Of a DNA stretch of 64,000 nt, positions 55,401 to 64,000 are shown piece by piece. Within the stretch, counting starts at the first letter, position 1. The number at the start of each line of letters is the position of its first letter. The notes under the pieces were generated by a model. That model had not been told where the DNA came from. It was given only the letters and a program-made list of their open reading frames with translations, and did not search any database. The position numbers and the translations under genes are program-made. Source of the DNA: Pelagibacterium nitratireducens (GTDB lineage Bacteria; Pseudomonadota; Alphaproteobacteria; Rhizobiales; Devosiaceae); the NCBI RefSeq assembly GCF_037044555.1, contig NZ_CP146275.1, positions 1,778,501 to 1,842,500 of the forward strand. The letters are read 5' to 3'.

Positions 55401-55672
55401 GCATGATCTCGGTGCGGGGCAAGATCCAGCGAGAAGGTGAAGTGGTCCATCTCGTTGCCCATCACATCCACGATCTTTCTGCTGATCTGGCCAGCGTCGG
55501 GGAGCGCGACGCGCCGTTTGCAATGCAGCACGGACGGGGCGATGAGTTTCATCATGGATCGGCAACGCCCGATCCGCGCAGTCATCCACCCAAGGGCTTT
55601 CGCACCCGAGATATCTATATTCCGGACCTGCATATTGACACCATCAAGGTGAAAACGCGCGACTTCCGGTAG
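52397..55672 (+). CDS. dnaE2: Error-prone DNA polymerase DnaE2
   Basis: A 1091-residue C-family polymerase for translesion synthesis. An N-terminal PHP domain ([42 protein letters not shown]) is followed by the catalytic core. That core contains [20 protein letters not shown], the two-Asp motif [31 protein letters not shown] and the third Asp near [20 protein letters not shown] helix-hairpin-helix and OB-fold follow ([32 protein letters not shown]). The ATG overlaps the imuB stop. The C-terminal SRDFR-type end (KTRDFR) is typical of DnaE2. Confidence 0.96.
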   Translation: MIARYAELQVTSHFSFLRGASSAQELFATAAAMGIDAIGIVDRNSLAGVVRAYEAAKVTGVRLVVGCRLDLVCGTSILVYPTDRPAYSRLCRLLTLGKHRAGKGKCDLHWDDLVAYGEGLIAILVPDLADETCGMRLRRLREAFGDRAYLALTLQRRPNDQMRLYELSVLATGMRVPTVVTNDVLFHEPGRRMLQDVVTAIRHNTTIDALGLRRERHADRYLKPPEEMHRLFERYPDALARTLEITRRCTFDLSELAYQYPEERDDPELTPQETLEKLTWACAGERYPEGVPDEVVATLRHELTLIGKLNYAPYFLTVNNIVRYARSQNILCQGRGSAANSAVCFVLGITAIDPGRNDLLFERFVSEERHEPPDIDVDFEHERREMVIQWVYETYGRDRAALCSTVIRYRTKGALRDVGKALGLTEDLIKTISGQIWTWSEEGVQDAHIKDLNLKLADRRLRLTLDLARQLSGAPRHLSQHPGGFVLTHDRLDDLVPIEPASMDDRQIIEWDKDDIDTLKFMKVDVLALGMLTCMKRGLDLLATYKGATYDLSTIPAEDPRTYAMIRRADTLGTFQIESRAQMSMLPRLKPRTYYDLVVQVAIVRPGPIQGDMVHPYLRRREGLEAVEYPRPELEKVLGKTLGVPLFQEQAMRVAIECAGFTPGEADMLRKSMATFKFTGGVSKFRDKLIDGMVSNGYEKAFAEQTFKQLEGFGSYGFPESHAASFALIAYASAWLKCWHPDVFCAALLNSQPMGFYAPAQIVRDAQEHGIDVRPVCINTSRWDCTLEPSSNPDSDTFAVRLGLRMVKGLSNANAASIAAARADNDYASIDDLWRRAGVPVAALTQIAEADGYRTSFGLSRRDALWAIKGLRDVELPLFAAASRREGTTVPEVSEPPIALRAMSDGSEVVEDYRHVGLSLRTHPVSFLRPDLTKRRIVTCADAIKARDGRWLETAGIVLVRQRPGSAKGVMFITLEDETGIANLVVWKKVFEQHRRIILSAGMISVRGKIQREGEVVHLVAHHIHDLSADLASVGERDAPFAMQHGRGDEFHHGSATPDPRSHPPKGFRTRDIYIPDLHIDTIKVKTRDFR

Positions 55673-55858
55673 ATCGTGTGCGGCACGGGTGTCTTGAAAG
55701 GGGCTCAAGTACGCCTGACGGCATCCGAAAACCTTCACCACAGCGGACTGACCGGTTTCGGCGAGAAACTAGGGAAAGCTGACGTTCCGCAGTCGACCAA
55801 ATATCCGCCTTTTAGCGCGCATCTGAGCTTCCTCAGAAGTTGCCTTTCAGGCCCTGGA

Positions 55859-57676
55859 CTAAACGGAGTTTGTATCAACACCCAGAAACTCAAGCGCTTC
55901 TCTCAACACCGGTTCGAAATTGATCAGTATCGCCCGGCCTTCAGCATCACCCAAACGAGACAACCGTTCTGCTGTCGGTATTTTATATTCGGACTTGAAG
56001 TCGTCAGTTACAAGGTATGCCCACTCCTCATTAAGCCCGTCTTCGAGACGAGCTTGACCTAGAATGATCCTCTCTAAGCGATGCTTCGGCCATACTTTCA
56101 TGGCGTCTCGACGGCTAAGCTGGTCTTGCCGCTTGGCTTCCGTCCAAACGTCTCGTGGATATAGTGTTTCCAGTGTTGCATGTACCTGAAAATGGGCGGC
56201 GCGAGCCGCCTGTATTGATGGCGTCAGCGGATAAACTAGGCACTTGGCAGACTTCACGTTGTCGGGTTGCTTGTTGAATGCCTTTTTTGCGTCAGCCGCA
56301 TCACCGTCTACTATCCCGACAGCCTTGGGGCGCTCTGGGTGATGTTTGTGCTGTGAACGCCATCCGAGAAGCATATCAATAACGTAGGAATGACCTGCTC
56401 CGTCGCGCTTGGTTGCAAATCGGACTTTGTCCACCGCCGCTGGGAAGAGAAGCTGAAGCGCCCTCTCGAGCACTAATCGGTCGCTTTCACCCTCAACGAA
56501 AATTCGCGGACAGTTTTCTTCCGCCAAACGCGCGGCTTCAGAGTTTGCCGCCTCCTGCTGCCGAACTTGGGCAATCATCTCGGAAATGCGAGGAGCAAGC
56601 ATTGCCAGTGTGCCGAGACTTTCGTCAATGCCTTCCGAGCCAGACTTGGTCACTGTGCCGTCAGTGTCTGACGTGCGCGTCACGAAATTCAGAGCCACCT
56701 CTCCCTCACGTTGGCCAAGATCGTAGAATGCTGGGGAATGCGTCGTTAGAATTAACTGCGCAATTGCCTGTTTGCTTAGGGCGTGGAGTTCGTCCGCGAG
56801 TTGAACCGCGCTGCCGATCTCAAGGTTGTTCTCGGGTTCTTCGTACGCCCAAATGCTGCTTATTGGCGGTCCCCCGCGACGCTGGAGTGCGGCTTTCTTT
56901 TCAGCCATGAAGCGCAAGATCAGCGGGATATGGCGGGCTTTGATACCATCACCTCGATTATTGAGAGAGATCGCCTTTTCGCCGCTCAGAAAATCGAGCC
57001 GCTCAAAAATGTGATACAAGTCGCGAGGCAACGCCAGCCTTGTGTCGAACCCGAGCGAAGCAGTGATGTTGGTGGTCAACTCGTTCAGGTGTTCGCCTAT
57101 CGATTGCTCAAATGCCGTGCTGGACTGGTGAAAAGAACGAGCGGCCACCTCTGAAATGATGCCATAAATGCGACCGCGAAGATCGTTGAAGTAGTCTGCG
57201 TCCTTGATCGCTGGCACATACTCAAACTCTATCTTCCGCAGCAATGAGTGCACATTCGACTTGTCGGATATAACCACGTCTTCACGAACTTCCTGTCCTC
57301 GCCGACCTCGCTTGATTCGTTGTCCATAGTAATCGTAATCCTCACTCCAGAGGCCGTCCTCACGCCAGCGCTTCGTCCAGATAATAACGTCGCCATTAGT
57401 AGCGCGGTATGACGTAGGTAACGAAATCTCTAGTGTAACCACGATTTCTTTAGCCTTACGCGCGCGGACTGGCGCAAAGAAGTTGTAATCCTCTCCGAAA
57501 GAGAAACCAGTGTTCGGATTGGTCTGATCGTTGAAGAATAGGTTGAGTGCCCTCAGAATGTTGGACTTTCCGCAATCATTCCTGCCTACAAAAATAGCTA
57601 GCTGTGAAAGCTTGGCGTCGATCGATCTAATCGATCGAAAATTCTCTATCCGTATTGAACTGATTATCGCCGCCAT
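55859..57676 (-). CDS. OLD-family ATP-dependent nuclease (AAA + TOPRIM)
   Basis: A 605-residue protein with an SMC/ABC-like ATPase followed by a TOPRIM nuclease domain. ATPase: ISSIRIENFRSIRS, Walker A GRNDCGKSNILRAL (about 32-40), signature-like segment near SLNNRGDGIKARHIPLIL and Walker B region SSIWAYEEPENNLE (about 284), then a His switch in LILTTHSPAFYDL. TOPRIM: RIFVEGESDRLVLERAL (about 390) and VGIVDGDAADAKKAF (about 455). This is the architecture of OLD and GajA. No GajB-type helicase is adjacent, so this is not a standard Gabija pair. AGGAGG lies before the ATG. It is divergent from the giant HATPase gene. Confidence 0.88.
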   Translation of the reverse strand: MAAIISSIRIENFRSIRSIDAKLSQLAIFVGRNDCGKSNILRALNLFFNDQTNPNTGFSFGEDYNFFAPVRARKAKEIVVTLEISLPTSYRATNGDVIIWTKRWREDGLWSEDYDYYGQRIKRGRRGQEVREDVVISDKSNVHSLLRKIEFEYVPAIKDADYFNDLRGRIYGIISEVAARSFHQSSTAFEQSIGEHLNELTTNITASLGFDTRLALPRDLYHIFERLDFLSGEKAISLNNRGDGIKARHIPLILRFMAEKKAALQRRGGPPISSIWAYEEPENNLEIGSAVQLADELHALSKQAIAQLILTTHSPAFYDLGQREGEVALNFVTRTSDTDGTVTKSGSEGIDESLGTLAMLAPRISEMIAQVRQQEAANSEAARLAEENCPRIFVEGESDRLVLERALQLLFPAAVDKVRFATKRDGAGHSYVIDMLLGWRSQHKHHPERPKAVGIVDGDAADAKKAFNKQPDNVKSAKCLVYPLTPSIQAARAAHFQVHATLETLYPRDVWTEAKRQDQLSRRDAMKVWPKHRLERIILGQARLEDGLNEEWAYLVTDDFKSEYKIPTAERLSRLGDAEGRAILINFEPVLREALEFLGVDTNSV

Positions 57677-58134
57677 TGTGACCCCCGCCTCCTAATAGAA
57701 TCGGTGCAGACCGATCTAGAGGACTTTGCACATTGGCTCCCGCCTTTCTAGGTCCCGCCTTTGGACTGGCCTCGGGCTGGCAGTGGTGTGTAGAAGCGAC
57801 TAGAGCGGACCGGCAGATTTTGGGGCGCGCTCTGAGACAAGCTGTCGTTTGCAACGACGTTCGCTAACCAGCATCCAATACTCCGATCGCGCGATGAGTT
57901 CACTATCGTAATCATTGAGTGGCCACTAAAGCCGATTTCCCAAAACGCATCTCGGTGTACAATTAGCTTCACCGAGAGCGACTGTCAGTGTTCAGTTTTC
58001 AGGATCTCCGCAAACTCGTCAGTCGCTAATACGTGGAATTCATTGCATTGCCAGCCGCGTTTAATGGGTTAACCTGCGCGGTCTTTACATTAGGTTGGGC
58101 AAGAGACCCTTCCAGGGAGCGAAGAGGAGAACTC
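57677..58134. other. Divergent intergenic region of the defence island
   Basis: About 460 bases between the OLD gene start and the TTG start proposed for the HATPase gene. It should hold both promoters. A perfect small hairpin GTCGTT-TGC-AACGAC lies at 57844-57858. I see no gene in it. The frame of the HATPase gene is open from a GTG at 58033, but that start has no ribosome-binding site. Confidence 0.5.
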
Positions 58135-61100
58135 TTGGAAGCCAACGCAAATCGCCTCGCGTCGGATCTAGGCGGCTCTACCGAACTCGGCCAGCCGGCC
58201 GCAGCATTGCGTCGAAAGCTTCATGATCAACTTGAGAACGCCGTCGACGCGGTGACCAAGGGCCTGGGAACTTATGAGAGCCTCCGGAACCTCAGTGAGG
58301 TAATCGGTGGGGAGTACGGCGACCGGGTCGTCTTCGAGTTGATTCAGAACGCTCACGACGCGCACCGGGGGGGGCATGACGGGCGCATCCTCCTACGGCT
58401 CGTGGTCAGAGGCAAAGCCGAAGGGGATTTATATGTAGCTAACGGTGGCACGGGCTTCGACTGGGACAACGTGAAGGCGATCCGGAATGTTGGCGTATCG
58501 AGCAAGACGGTCGGCGAGGGGATCGGCAATAAGGGCCTCGGCTTCCGCAGCGTGGAGACACTTACGAACGACCCTCGGATCTATTCGCAGACTCGCGCTC
58601 GGCCCAACGAAGTTTTCGACGGCTTCTGCTTCCGCTTCGCCGGTCCGGACGAAGTCTTAGCGGAGGTTTCCGGTCTCGCCCGTGCTGACGTGGCTCTGGA
58701 AGTCGCCCAAACACTGCCCCGCTATCTCGCCTCCGTTCCCATCCTTGACCAGCCGGTCGATGTCACCGCCTTCGCTCAAGAAGGCTTTGCCACCGTTGTC
58801 CATGTTCCGATATCTACAGAGGTGGCGCTTGCAACCGCGCGAAAGCAGGTCTCGGGACTTCTCGGCGCCGAAGCTCCGTTGCTTCTTTTCCTCGATCGCC
58901 TCAGCGAGGTGAAAGTTGAGATTGTGGAGGGGGGCACAGTTCAGCGCAAGATATTGACTCGCGAGGTCAAGGAGCGGCTTCAGCCGAACGGGGGAGGCGG
59001 TAGCGAATATGAGATCGTTGAGATCCTGCCGGCAGGTGAGCGCTACCTTGTCGCCAGAAGGTCTGTTGATCGGGAGAGGCTGCTCGCCGCCGTAGAGCTC
59101 AGCATCCCACAGGAGCCGCAACTGGCGCGGTGGCGGGACTGGCGCGGCGAGCCAAAGGTCGCAGTCGCGGTCGCCCTCGATAGGCTGGAAGCCTGTCCTG
59201 GGCGCGTATACAACTTCCTGCCCATGGCCGCAGAGATGCCCTCCCCGATCGCCGGCCACGTAGACGCCCCGTTCTATGCCAGTATCGATCGGAGGCGTGC
59301 GAATTTCGAGTTGCCACTCAATGCGTTCTTGCTCGACGTGCTTGCCGAGACGGCAGTTATCGCGGCGTCGGAACTCAAGCCGTTTTCGGCATATCTCGGA
59401 CGTGGACCTGTATTTGATCTTGCCGCGTGGGATCCAGCGGACGCAAAGCGGTTAGCGTCGGCATGGAGGACCTTGGACGTGCACTGGTCCAAGAGTGCAT
59501 GCATCCCGGCGGCAGGCGGTGAGGCTTGGACTTCGCTGGCCGCCGCATGGCTATGGAACGAGACCGGTTATCGTCTTTTCCGCGCGAGGCGACTCGTCAA
59601 GGCGGGGGTGGACCACCTGGCCGATCCTAATCTGGGTCCATTCCGCCTCCATCGGCTGGCGGAACTTATTCGCGCGACGGGAAGGTCGGCCGAGCCAAGC
59701 GGAGACACTTTGGCCGAATGGGCGCAATTGGTTGCGGCTGCTCTGCTCCAGGAAAAGGCATCCTCCAAGACGTGGGGTACGTTCTATGAGGAAATCCGCC
59801 GCGCGCTCAACGGCGTGCACGTTTTGCGGATCCTCAAGGGAAAGTTCGTCTTGAAGGGCAGAGACGGCAAGCTGCATGCGCCGCCCACTGCTGGCAGCGG
59901 CGATCGTGCGATCTACATCCGCCAGGACGGAGTTTCGCGCCGGCGGGATAGGGAGCGCGCTCCGTTACCGCCCAATAGCCTCGCGCGGAAACTAGCAATT
60001 TTCGATGAGAACGTCTTGCTCAAGCCGGAAGTCGTATCTGATTTCGTCAAGGCGGGGCTGGTTCGACGGTATGACGCGCTCGAATTGCTCGAGGGTCTTC
60101 CACAACTCTTCGGCGATTACCCGGCCCCCGGTCGCCGTGCCGACGCCCTGCAGTGGGCATTCAATGTGTGGCGTGCAGAGGGAGACAAGGCCGAGAAGGC
60201 TCTGAAGCGCATCGACCTCCATGTCGAAACGCGGGGCGGTTGGCGTCCGGCAATCTGGTCCTTCTTCTCCGCTGCATGGACTTCCGACGGACGCAAACTG
60301 GCCACATACCTCGCCGAAGCAGCCTCCTGGTCGGCGGACTGCCGCCGAGCGGCCGACGCATTGCTGGTCGACGAACCCGCTTGGGCGCCGCGGTACGATG
60401 CGGGACGTCGAGAGTGGATAGCCTTCCTGAAGGTTGTAGGAGTTCGGGACGGCCTTCCCCTCATCGCCGACGATATTGCGCCGCAAGCAGGAACTCCTGG
60501 CAACCTGTGGTCCGGGTTCCTCCACAATGTCGCACCACAAGTCGGGCGCGACGCAAGTTGGGTGAAACTGCACAATACCTTTCGTCTGAAGAACCCAATG
60601 ACCATTTATCAGCGAAGAGGCGAGCTTTGGCGCCTACCCGGCCAATTGGAGCACGAGCAACTGCCCTCCGAGGCTCGCGAACGCCTGGCCGACCTGATCC
60701 TTGTCATGCTGAAGCAGGAGAACCAAGACTGGCTTCGCTGGCGGCTGGGCCGGTACGATCGCTGGGAGGGCGAATGGAACGAAGTTCGGCCGCACACCCC
60801 TGCCGGCTCATTCGTGCTCACCGCTGCATGGGTGCAGACGGACAGCAGTGACGAAGAATTCGAGGTACTAAATAAGCTTTGGGCGACGAGCAACTCCATC
60901 GTCCGTGTCCCGAGGTATGTCCGGCGGCCGCGCGAGAGGATCGCCGACGTAATTCAGGGTGATCAGCGACTGACCAAATTACTAATAGGCGGCGACACCG
61001 GCCTCCGCGACTGGGCATTGGACGCGGAGGCGGGCCAGCGGCTCGCCGAGCTAGCAGAAGGCTCGCGCAAGCTTGAGTCCCGCGACCGTGCTTCGTTCCG

Positions 61101-63432
61101 CAAGACCTATGAAAGGGCGTGGTCGCTTGCGGTGGAGGCGAAGGTCGAACTCCCTCCGAGCTTGCCACTCACTGTCTGGCAGGGCGCCGGCATGGAAGTT
61201 GTGGTCGGTAATCGGGCGACGCCGCCCCGTCTTTTCGTCGCTGCAGAGGCGCAGCGCCCAGAGGCTCGCGCGGTGATTGCGGCAGGCCTTCCCTTACTGG
61301 AGCTTGGGAGGGAGGAAGACGTCGATCCTGCGCTCGCGATGCTTAACGCCTCTGGTGGCTTCGACGCAGTTCGAGTCGAAGGTGGCGAGGTTGTCGTTTA
61401 CGTAGATGGCGAGCCGTTCGTTCCGAATCTTGGCGACCCTCTATTGGCGGCAGATGGACTGGAGTGGCTGTCGGAGGCTGCGCTGTTGGCGAACGAAGTG
61501 CTCGGCAGAGAGTTGGAGCGCGCCATCTCGATGGCCGCCGTCGACGACCGGCTCCGGCGCATTCGCCTCAAGCTTTGCGGGACTCTTTCCTTGAGGGTCG
61601 GGGATGCGGACGGTTACGAGCCGCTTCGGTTCTACGCTTATCCCGACGAACGGATGCCGACCCTGGTAATTGCCGACACGGTGGAATTGGACTGGAGTTC
61701 GTTGGCAGAGGCGGCGCCGCATCTTGCTTCCCTCCTGGATAGGCGCATGCGTTCGCTTCAGCGACTCCTGCCTCTGCTCGCCGTCCGCTCCGGTGGCGGC
61801 CATCCTCGCATCCGACCGGCGGACGGGGCCTTCGCGCGCGCACTCGACTGTAGGCCGGAACTCGTCCGCGAACTGCTAGAGTCGAAAGGTGCTGACTACG
61901 AACTGCTCCTTCGACGGCTGCCGCCGATCGTCGCCTGCTTAACCGACGAGGCGATCGGCCGAGAGCTTGAGAGAGTTCTCGGCGATGCCGTCACGCGGCC
62001 CCGTGCAGTTGCCGAACTTGAGAACATAAGCAGTCATCTGCCGATGTCTGGGAGCCAACTGGTGGATATGGTCATCAGTATACGCGACCTCGCCGAACTA
62101 CGCCGCCGGTTGGGCTTGGAGTTCGGTCGATTCAATCACATCCTGCTCTCGTTCAATCAGCAGCCGTTGAGCAACGAGCCCGAACTTAGGCGTTTGTTTG
62201 AAACGTGGAAGGACGATCTGCGCCCCACTATCGTCGACCGGATCCGCCGCCACTTTTTCGAGGACTACAAGAAGGGACATCCGCTCGATAGGTACGCCTC
62301 GCTCCGCTCGCTCGACTTCGCAGAATTCCCCACCGAATGGATCCTAGAAAGGGAGGAAGTCACTCGAGACGAGGTAGCGCAACTCCTTGATAAGTGGCTC
62401 AATCGGACTGTCGGCACCGACCTCGACATGGCGTTGGAGCCACTCGCAATGGTCCGCTCTAAGAACGGGAAGATGCTCCGCATTTTTTTGGACGAAGCCG
62501 CTCCAATCGTTACCGCGTGGCTGATTAGGAATGGCGCGGTCGACGAAGTCTGGGGTGGCGGCGTCCAAGCGGTCATCAAGGTGCTCGAGCAGAAAGGCGT
62601 GCTCGATTTCGAACCGATCGAAGCCAACGGCGAACTCCCGCTCTTGGCCGCAGCGGGCCTTTGGCCCCGAGCCATGCCGGCCTCGCTTGATCTCGGCCGA
62701 CTTGGGCTTACGTCCGACGATCTGGCATCAGAAAAGAGGAAGAAGGAGGAACAGAAGGAAGCGGCTGCCAGGCAGCGTCGGTCCTTCACCTTCGCTGGCG
62801 CGGATCTGGACACCGCAACTATCGATTTCGCGGATCAGCTAGTCCAGATCGCGGAGGCGGCGATGGAGGATGAGGAGTGGCTCCGCAGGTCGAGACGACG
62901 GTTCAAGCTTGCTGAGATGCCTCCTGGCTCCAGTTCGTCGGGACCATCCGGAGCGGGTGGTGGGCAGCGGAAGCGCACGGAACGCATGTCGGACGACATC
63001 AAGGCAGCCATGGGTTTCGCCGGAGAGATTGTCGCAGCTCGCTTCCTTGCCGCCAAGCATGGGGTTCGCTTCGACGACGCGTGCTGGGTATCGCGCAATA
63101 GGGAACTCGTCCTTCGGGATGGAGAATTCGGCGACGACGGCCTCGGTTTTGACTTCCGCGTCCGGACCAAGGAGGTGGAGTGGCGATACGAAGTTAAGTC
63201 GAGCCTCGACGAGTCATTCGAGTTCGAATTTACACAGAACGAGATGCGGGTCGCAGCCGAGTGCGCGGCCGACGGCTCTCGTCGCTACAGGATACTTTAC
63301 GTGCCCTATGTCAACGATCCCACCCGCTGGCGAGTGATGGAACTCTCGAACCCGATGTCCGAGGCCGGACGCGTGCTTTTCCGTACGGTCGGCGCGGGCG
63401 CCACCAGGATGCGTTTCGATCCGACCGGCTGA
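58135..63432 (+). CDS. Giant sacsin-like HATPase protein with C-terminal DUF3883-type domain
   Basis: About 1765 residues. The N-terminal region carries a GHKL/HATPase fold of the sacsin/Hsp90 type: VVFELIQNAHDAHRGG (N box, Asn/Asp), VANGGTGFDWDNVKAIRNVGVSSK (G1) and GNKGLGFRSVETLT (G2). A long middle part has no domain I recognise. The last 140 residues (GFAGEIVAARFLAAKHGVRFDDACWVSRNR, GFDFRVRTKEVEWRYEVKSS) match the DUF3883 type with a PD-(D/E)xK-like D...ExK arrangement (DFR...YEVKSS). The start TTG at 58135 is chosen because GAGGAGA stands five bases before it. The nearby OLD nuclease and C5 methyltransferase suggest an anti-phage or restriction role (inference). Confidence 0.85.
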   Translation: MEANANRLASDLGGSTELGQPAAALRRKLHDQLENAVDAVTKGLGTYESLRNLSEVIGGEYGDRVVFELIQNAHDAHRGGHDGRILLRLVVRGKAEGDLYVANGGTGFDWDNVKAIRNVGVSSKTVGEGIGNKGLGFRSVETLTNDPRIYSQTRARPNEVFDGFCFRFAGPDEVLAEVSGLARADVALEVAQTLPRYLASVPILDQPVDVTAFAQEGFATVVHVPISTEVALATARKQVSGLLGAEAPLLLFLDRLSEVKVEIVEGGTVQRKILTREVKERLQPNGGGGSEYEIVEILPAGERYLVARRSVDRERLLAAVELSIPQEPQLARWRDWRGEPKVAVAVALDRLEACPGRVYNFLPMAAEMPSPIAGHVDAPFYASIDRRRANFELPLNAFLLDVLAETAVIAASELKPFSAYLGRGPVFDLAAWDPADAKRLASAWRTLDVHWSKSACIPAAGGEAWTSLAAAWLWNETGYRLFRARRLVKAGVDHLADPNLGPFRLHRLAELIRATGRSAEPSGDTLAEWAQLVAAALLQEKASSKTWGTFYEEIRRALNGVHVLRILKGKFVLKGRDGKLHAPPTAGSGDRAIYIRQDGVSRRRDRERAPLPPNSLARKLAIFDENVLLKPEVVSDFVKAGLVRRYDALELLEGLPQLFGDYPAPGRRADALQWAFNVWRAEGDKAEKALKRIDLHVETRGGWRPAIWSFFSAAWTSDGRKLATYLAEAASWSADCRRAADALLVDEPAWAPRYDAGRREWIAFLKVVGVRDGLPLIADDIAPQAGTPGNLWSGFLHNVAPQVGRDASWVKLHNTFRLKNPMTIYQRRGELWRLPGQLEHEQLPSEARERLADLILVMLKQENQDWLRWRLGRYDRWEGEWNEVRPHTPAGSFVLTAAWVQTDSSDEEFEVLNKLWATSNSIVRVPRYVRRPRERIADVIQGDQRLTKLLIGGDTGLRDWALDAEAGQRLAELAEGSRKLESRDRASFRKTYERAWSLAVEAKVELPPSLPLTVWQGAGMEVVVGNRATPPRLFVAAEAQRPEARAVIAAGLPLLELGREEDVDPALAMLNASGGFDAVRVEGGEVVVYVDGEPFVPNLGDPLLAADGLEWLSEAALLANEVLGRELERAISMAAVDDRLRRIRLKLCGTLSLRVGDADGYEPLRFYAYPDERMPTLVIADTVELDWSSLAEAAPHLASLLDRRMRSLQRLLPLLAVRSGGGHPRIRPADGAFARALDCRPELVRELLESKGADYELLLRRLPPIVACLTDEAIGRELERVLGDAVTRPRAVAELENISSHLPMSGSQLVDMVISIRDLAELRRRLGLEFGRFNHILLSFNQQPLSNEPELRRLFETWKDDLRPTIVDRIRRHFFEDYKKGHPLDRYASLRSLDFAEFPTEWILEREEVTRDEVAQLLDKWLNRTVGTDLDMALEPLAMVRSKNGKMLRIFLDEAAPIVTAWLIRNGAVDEVWGGGVQAVIKVLEQKGVLDFEPIEANGELPLLAAAGLWPRAMPASLDLGRLGLTSDDLASEKRKKEEQKEAAARQRRSFTFAGADLDTATIDFADQLVQIAEAAMEDEEWLRRSRRRFKLAEMPPGSSSSGPSGAGGGQRKRTERMSDDIKAAMGFAGEIVAARFLAAKHGVRFDDACWVSRNRELVLRDGEFGDDGLGFDFRVRTKEVEWRYEVKSSLDESFEFEFTQNEMRVAAECAADGSRRYRILYVPYVNDPTRWRVMELSNPMSEAGRVLFRTVGAGATRMRFDPTG

Positions 63433-63905
63433 TCGGAGTGATGCGTCACGCCGAACGACGCCTTTGACCAGGTCGGAAACGTGGCCGCCGCCGACTTCCT
63501 TACCGCAGCAGATGTCTGGCACTGCCCCACAACAGTTCGCGACCTCCGTTTGTGCATCGCAGGAAATATTTCCAGTCGGATCCGTCACCGATAGCAGATA
63601 GGGAAATTTTTGGCGATGACGGTATCGAAAGCCGCCCTTGAGTTGACACGACACCCGCTGCGAGCCTCCCCTTACATCTCTTCCAGCTTTTCGGCTGCTA
63701 TGAACTATGCAAGCAAAGGCCCCTGAAATGTATTGCTTTCCAGATTCCAAGAATTTTGCGACCCTACGAATCACTGTAACGTGGTGCGCCGATCTTTGGA
63801 CGAGTGGCCGAGGACTGCAGTTTTTGCGTAATTTCATTGGCCGCTGTTAAAATATTGTTTAATTGTGGCCTGTATACAATATAATTGAAAATACAGTGGG
63901 CGCGG
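63433..63905. other. Intergenic region before the methyltransferase gene
   Basis: About 470 bases without a credible gene. The last 100 bases are A+T-rich and probably hold the methyltransferase promoter. GGACGAGTGGCCGAG at 63798-63812 looks like the 5' end of a tRNA-Ser but the rest of a tRNA does not follow. A 207-codon minus-strand frame across the HATPase 3' end (63214-63837) is a shadow. Confidence 0.5.
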
Positions 63906-64000
63906 ATGAAGTTTATCGATCTATTTGCCGGACTTGGTGGCTTTCATCAAGCATTGTCGCAGCGCGGAGCAGAGTGTGTATTCGCCTCGGAGTTGGATGA
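63906..64000 (+). CDS. DNA C5-cytosine methyltransferase, N-terminus (cut by window end)
   Basis: The first 31 codons ([17 protein letters not shown] and on to CVFASELDE) are motif I ([10 protein letters not shown]-adenosylmethionine binding) and the start of motif II (SELD) of C5-cytosine DNA methyltransferases. The rest is outside the window. It lies on the same strand 473 bases after the giant HATPase gene. C5 methyltransferases are known partners of GHKL-ATPase-containing restriction-type systems. Confidence 0.9.
   Translation, partial: MKFIDLFAGLGGFHQALSQRGAECVFASELD

Noticed and set aside
46795..57676. UvrD-type helicase plus OLD nuclease as a Gabija system
   Set aside because: The two genes are separated by more than 6 kb of unrelated DNA repair genes and lie on opposite strands. 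The helicase has the layout of a housekeeping UvrD/PcrA protein.
63780..63870. Complete tRNA-Ser gene before the methyltransferase
   Set aside because: Only the first 15 bases fit. No anticodon stem, variable arm or T-arm can be traced afterwards.

Overview
The window (64 kb, GC-rich) reads as chromosome of an alphaproteobacterium of the Hyphomicrobiales. The Devosiaceae (Devosia or Pelagibacterium) are my best guess. This rests on gene families and layout (imuA-imuB-dnaE2 cassette, GAAC-N7-GAAC SOS box, malic enzyme fused to a phosphotransacetylase-like domain, PrtD-type secretion, Rhizobiales-style palindromic repeats), not on a database search.

Layout. 1-7.5 kb: core genes, namely the aspS 3' end, a CSS/EAL phosphodiesterase, NADP-malic enzyme, AMP nucleosidase, a DUF1801 protein and a secreted protein. 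7.6-11.5 kb: a TPP riboswitch heading a four-gene thiamine/HMP uptake operon (ykoF-ykoE-ykoD-ykoC order). 11.4-16 kb: a Spy/CpxP-like protein, an M29 aminopeptidase, an HI0933-type flavoprotein, a VOC protein and a small membrane protein. 16-31 kb: a convergent NarL-type two-component pair beside a type I secretion locus. That locus encodes a 2323-residue RTX heme peroxidase, a transporter ATPase, a second membrane-anchored RTX protein and an HlyD-type adaptor. The 14.8-31.3 kb stretch is bracketed by two same-orientation copies of a 460-bp repeat.

31-46.7 kb is a mobile and accessory region. A Tn7-like operon on the minus strand (tnsA-tnsB-tnsC-tniQ) has had tniQ split by an IS66-family element (33558-36099, perfect 8-bp target duplication). 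Upstream lies a three-gene minus-strand module: two small proteins that resemble each other, then a soluble FtsH-like AAA+/M41 metalloprotease. An IS3-family element (41930-43200, 3-bp duplication) has cut off the last 33 residues of the protease. Removing each insertion element on paper restores an uninterrupted reading frame. An XRE-type regulator is divergent from this module.

46.8-55.7 kb is a DNA repair and mutagenesis block: a UvrD-type helicase, dinB, then imuA-imuB-dnaE2 behind a perfect SOS box. 55.9-64 kb looks like a defence island: an OLD-type ATPase/TOPRIM nuclease, a very large sacsin-like HATPase protein with a C-terminal DUF3883-type domain, and the start of a DNA C5-cytosine methyltransferase cut by the window edge.

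The best candidates for something undescribed are the AAA/M41 protease module with its two paralogous, possibly TnsA-fold partners, and the OLD/HATPase-DUF3883/C5-methyltransferase island. I saw no CRISPR array, rRNA or complete tRNA gene.
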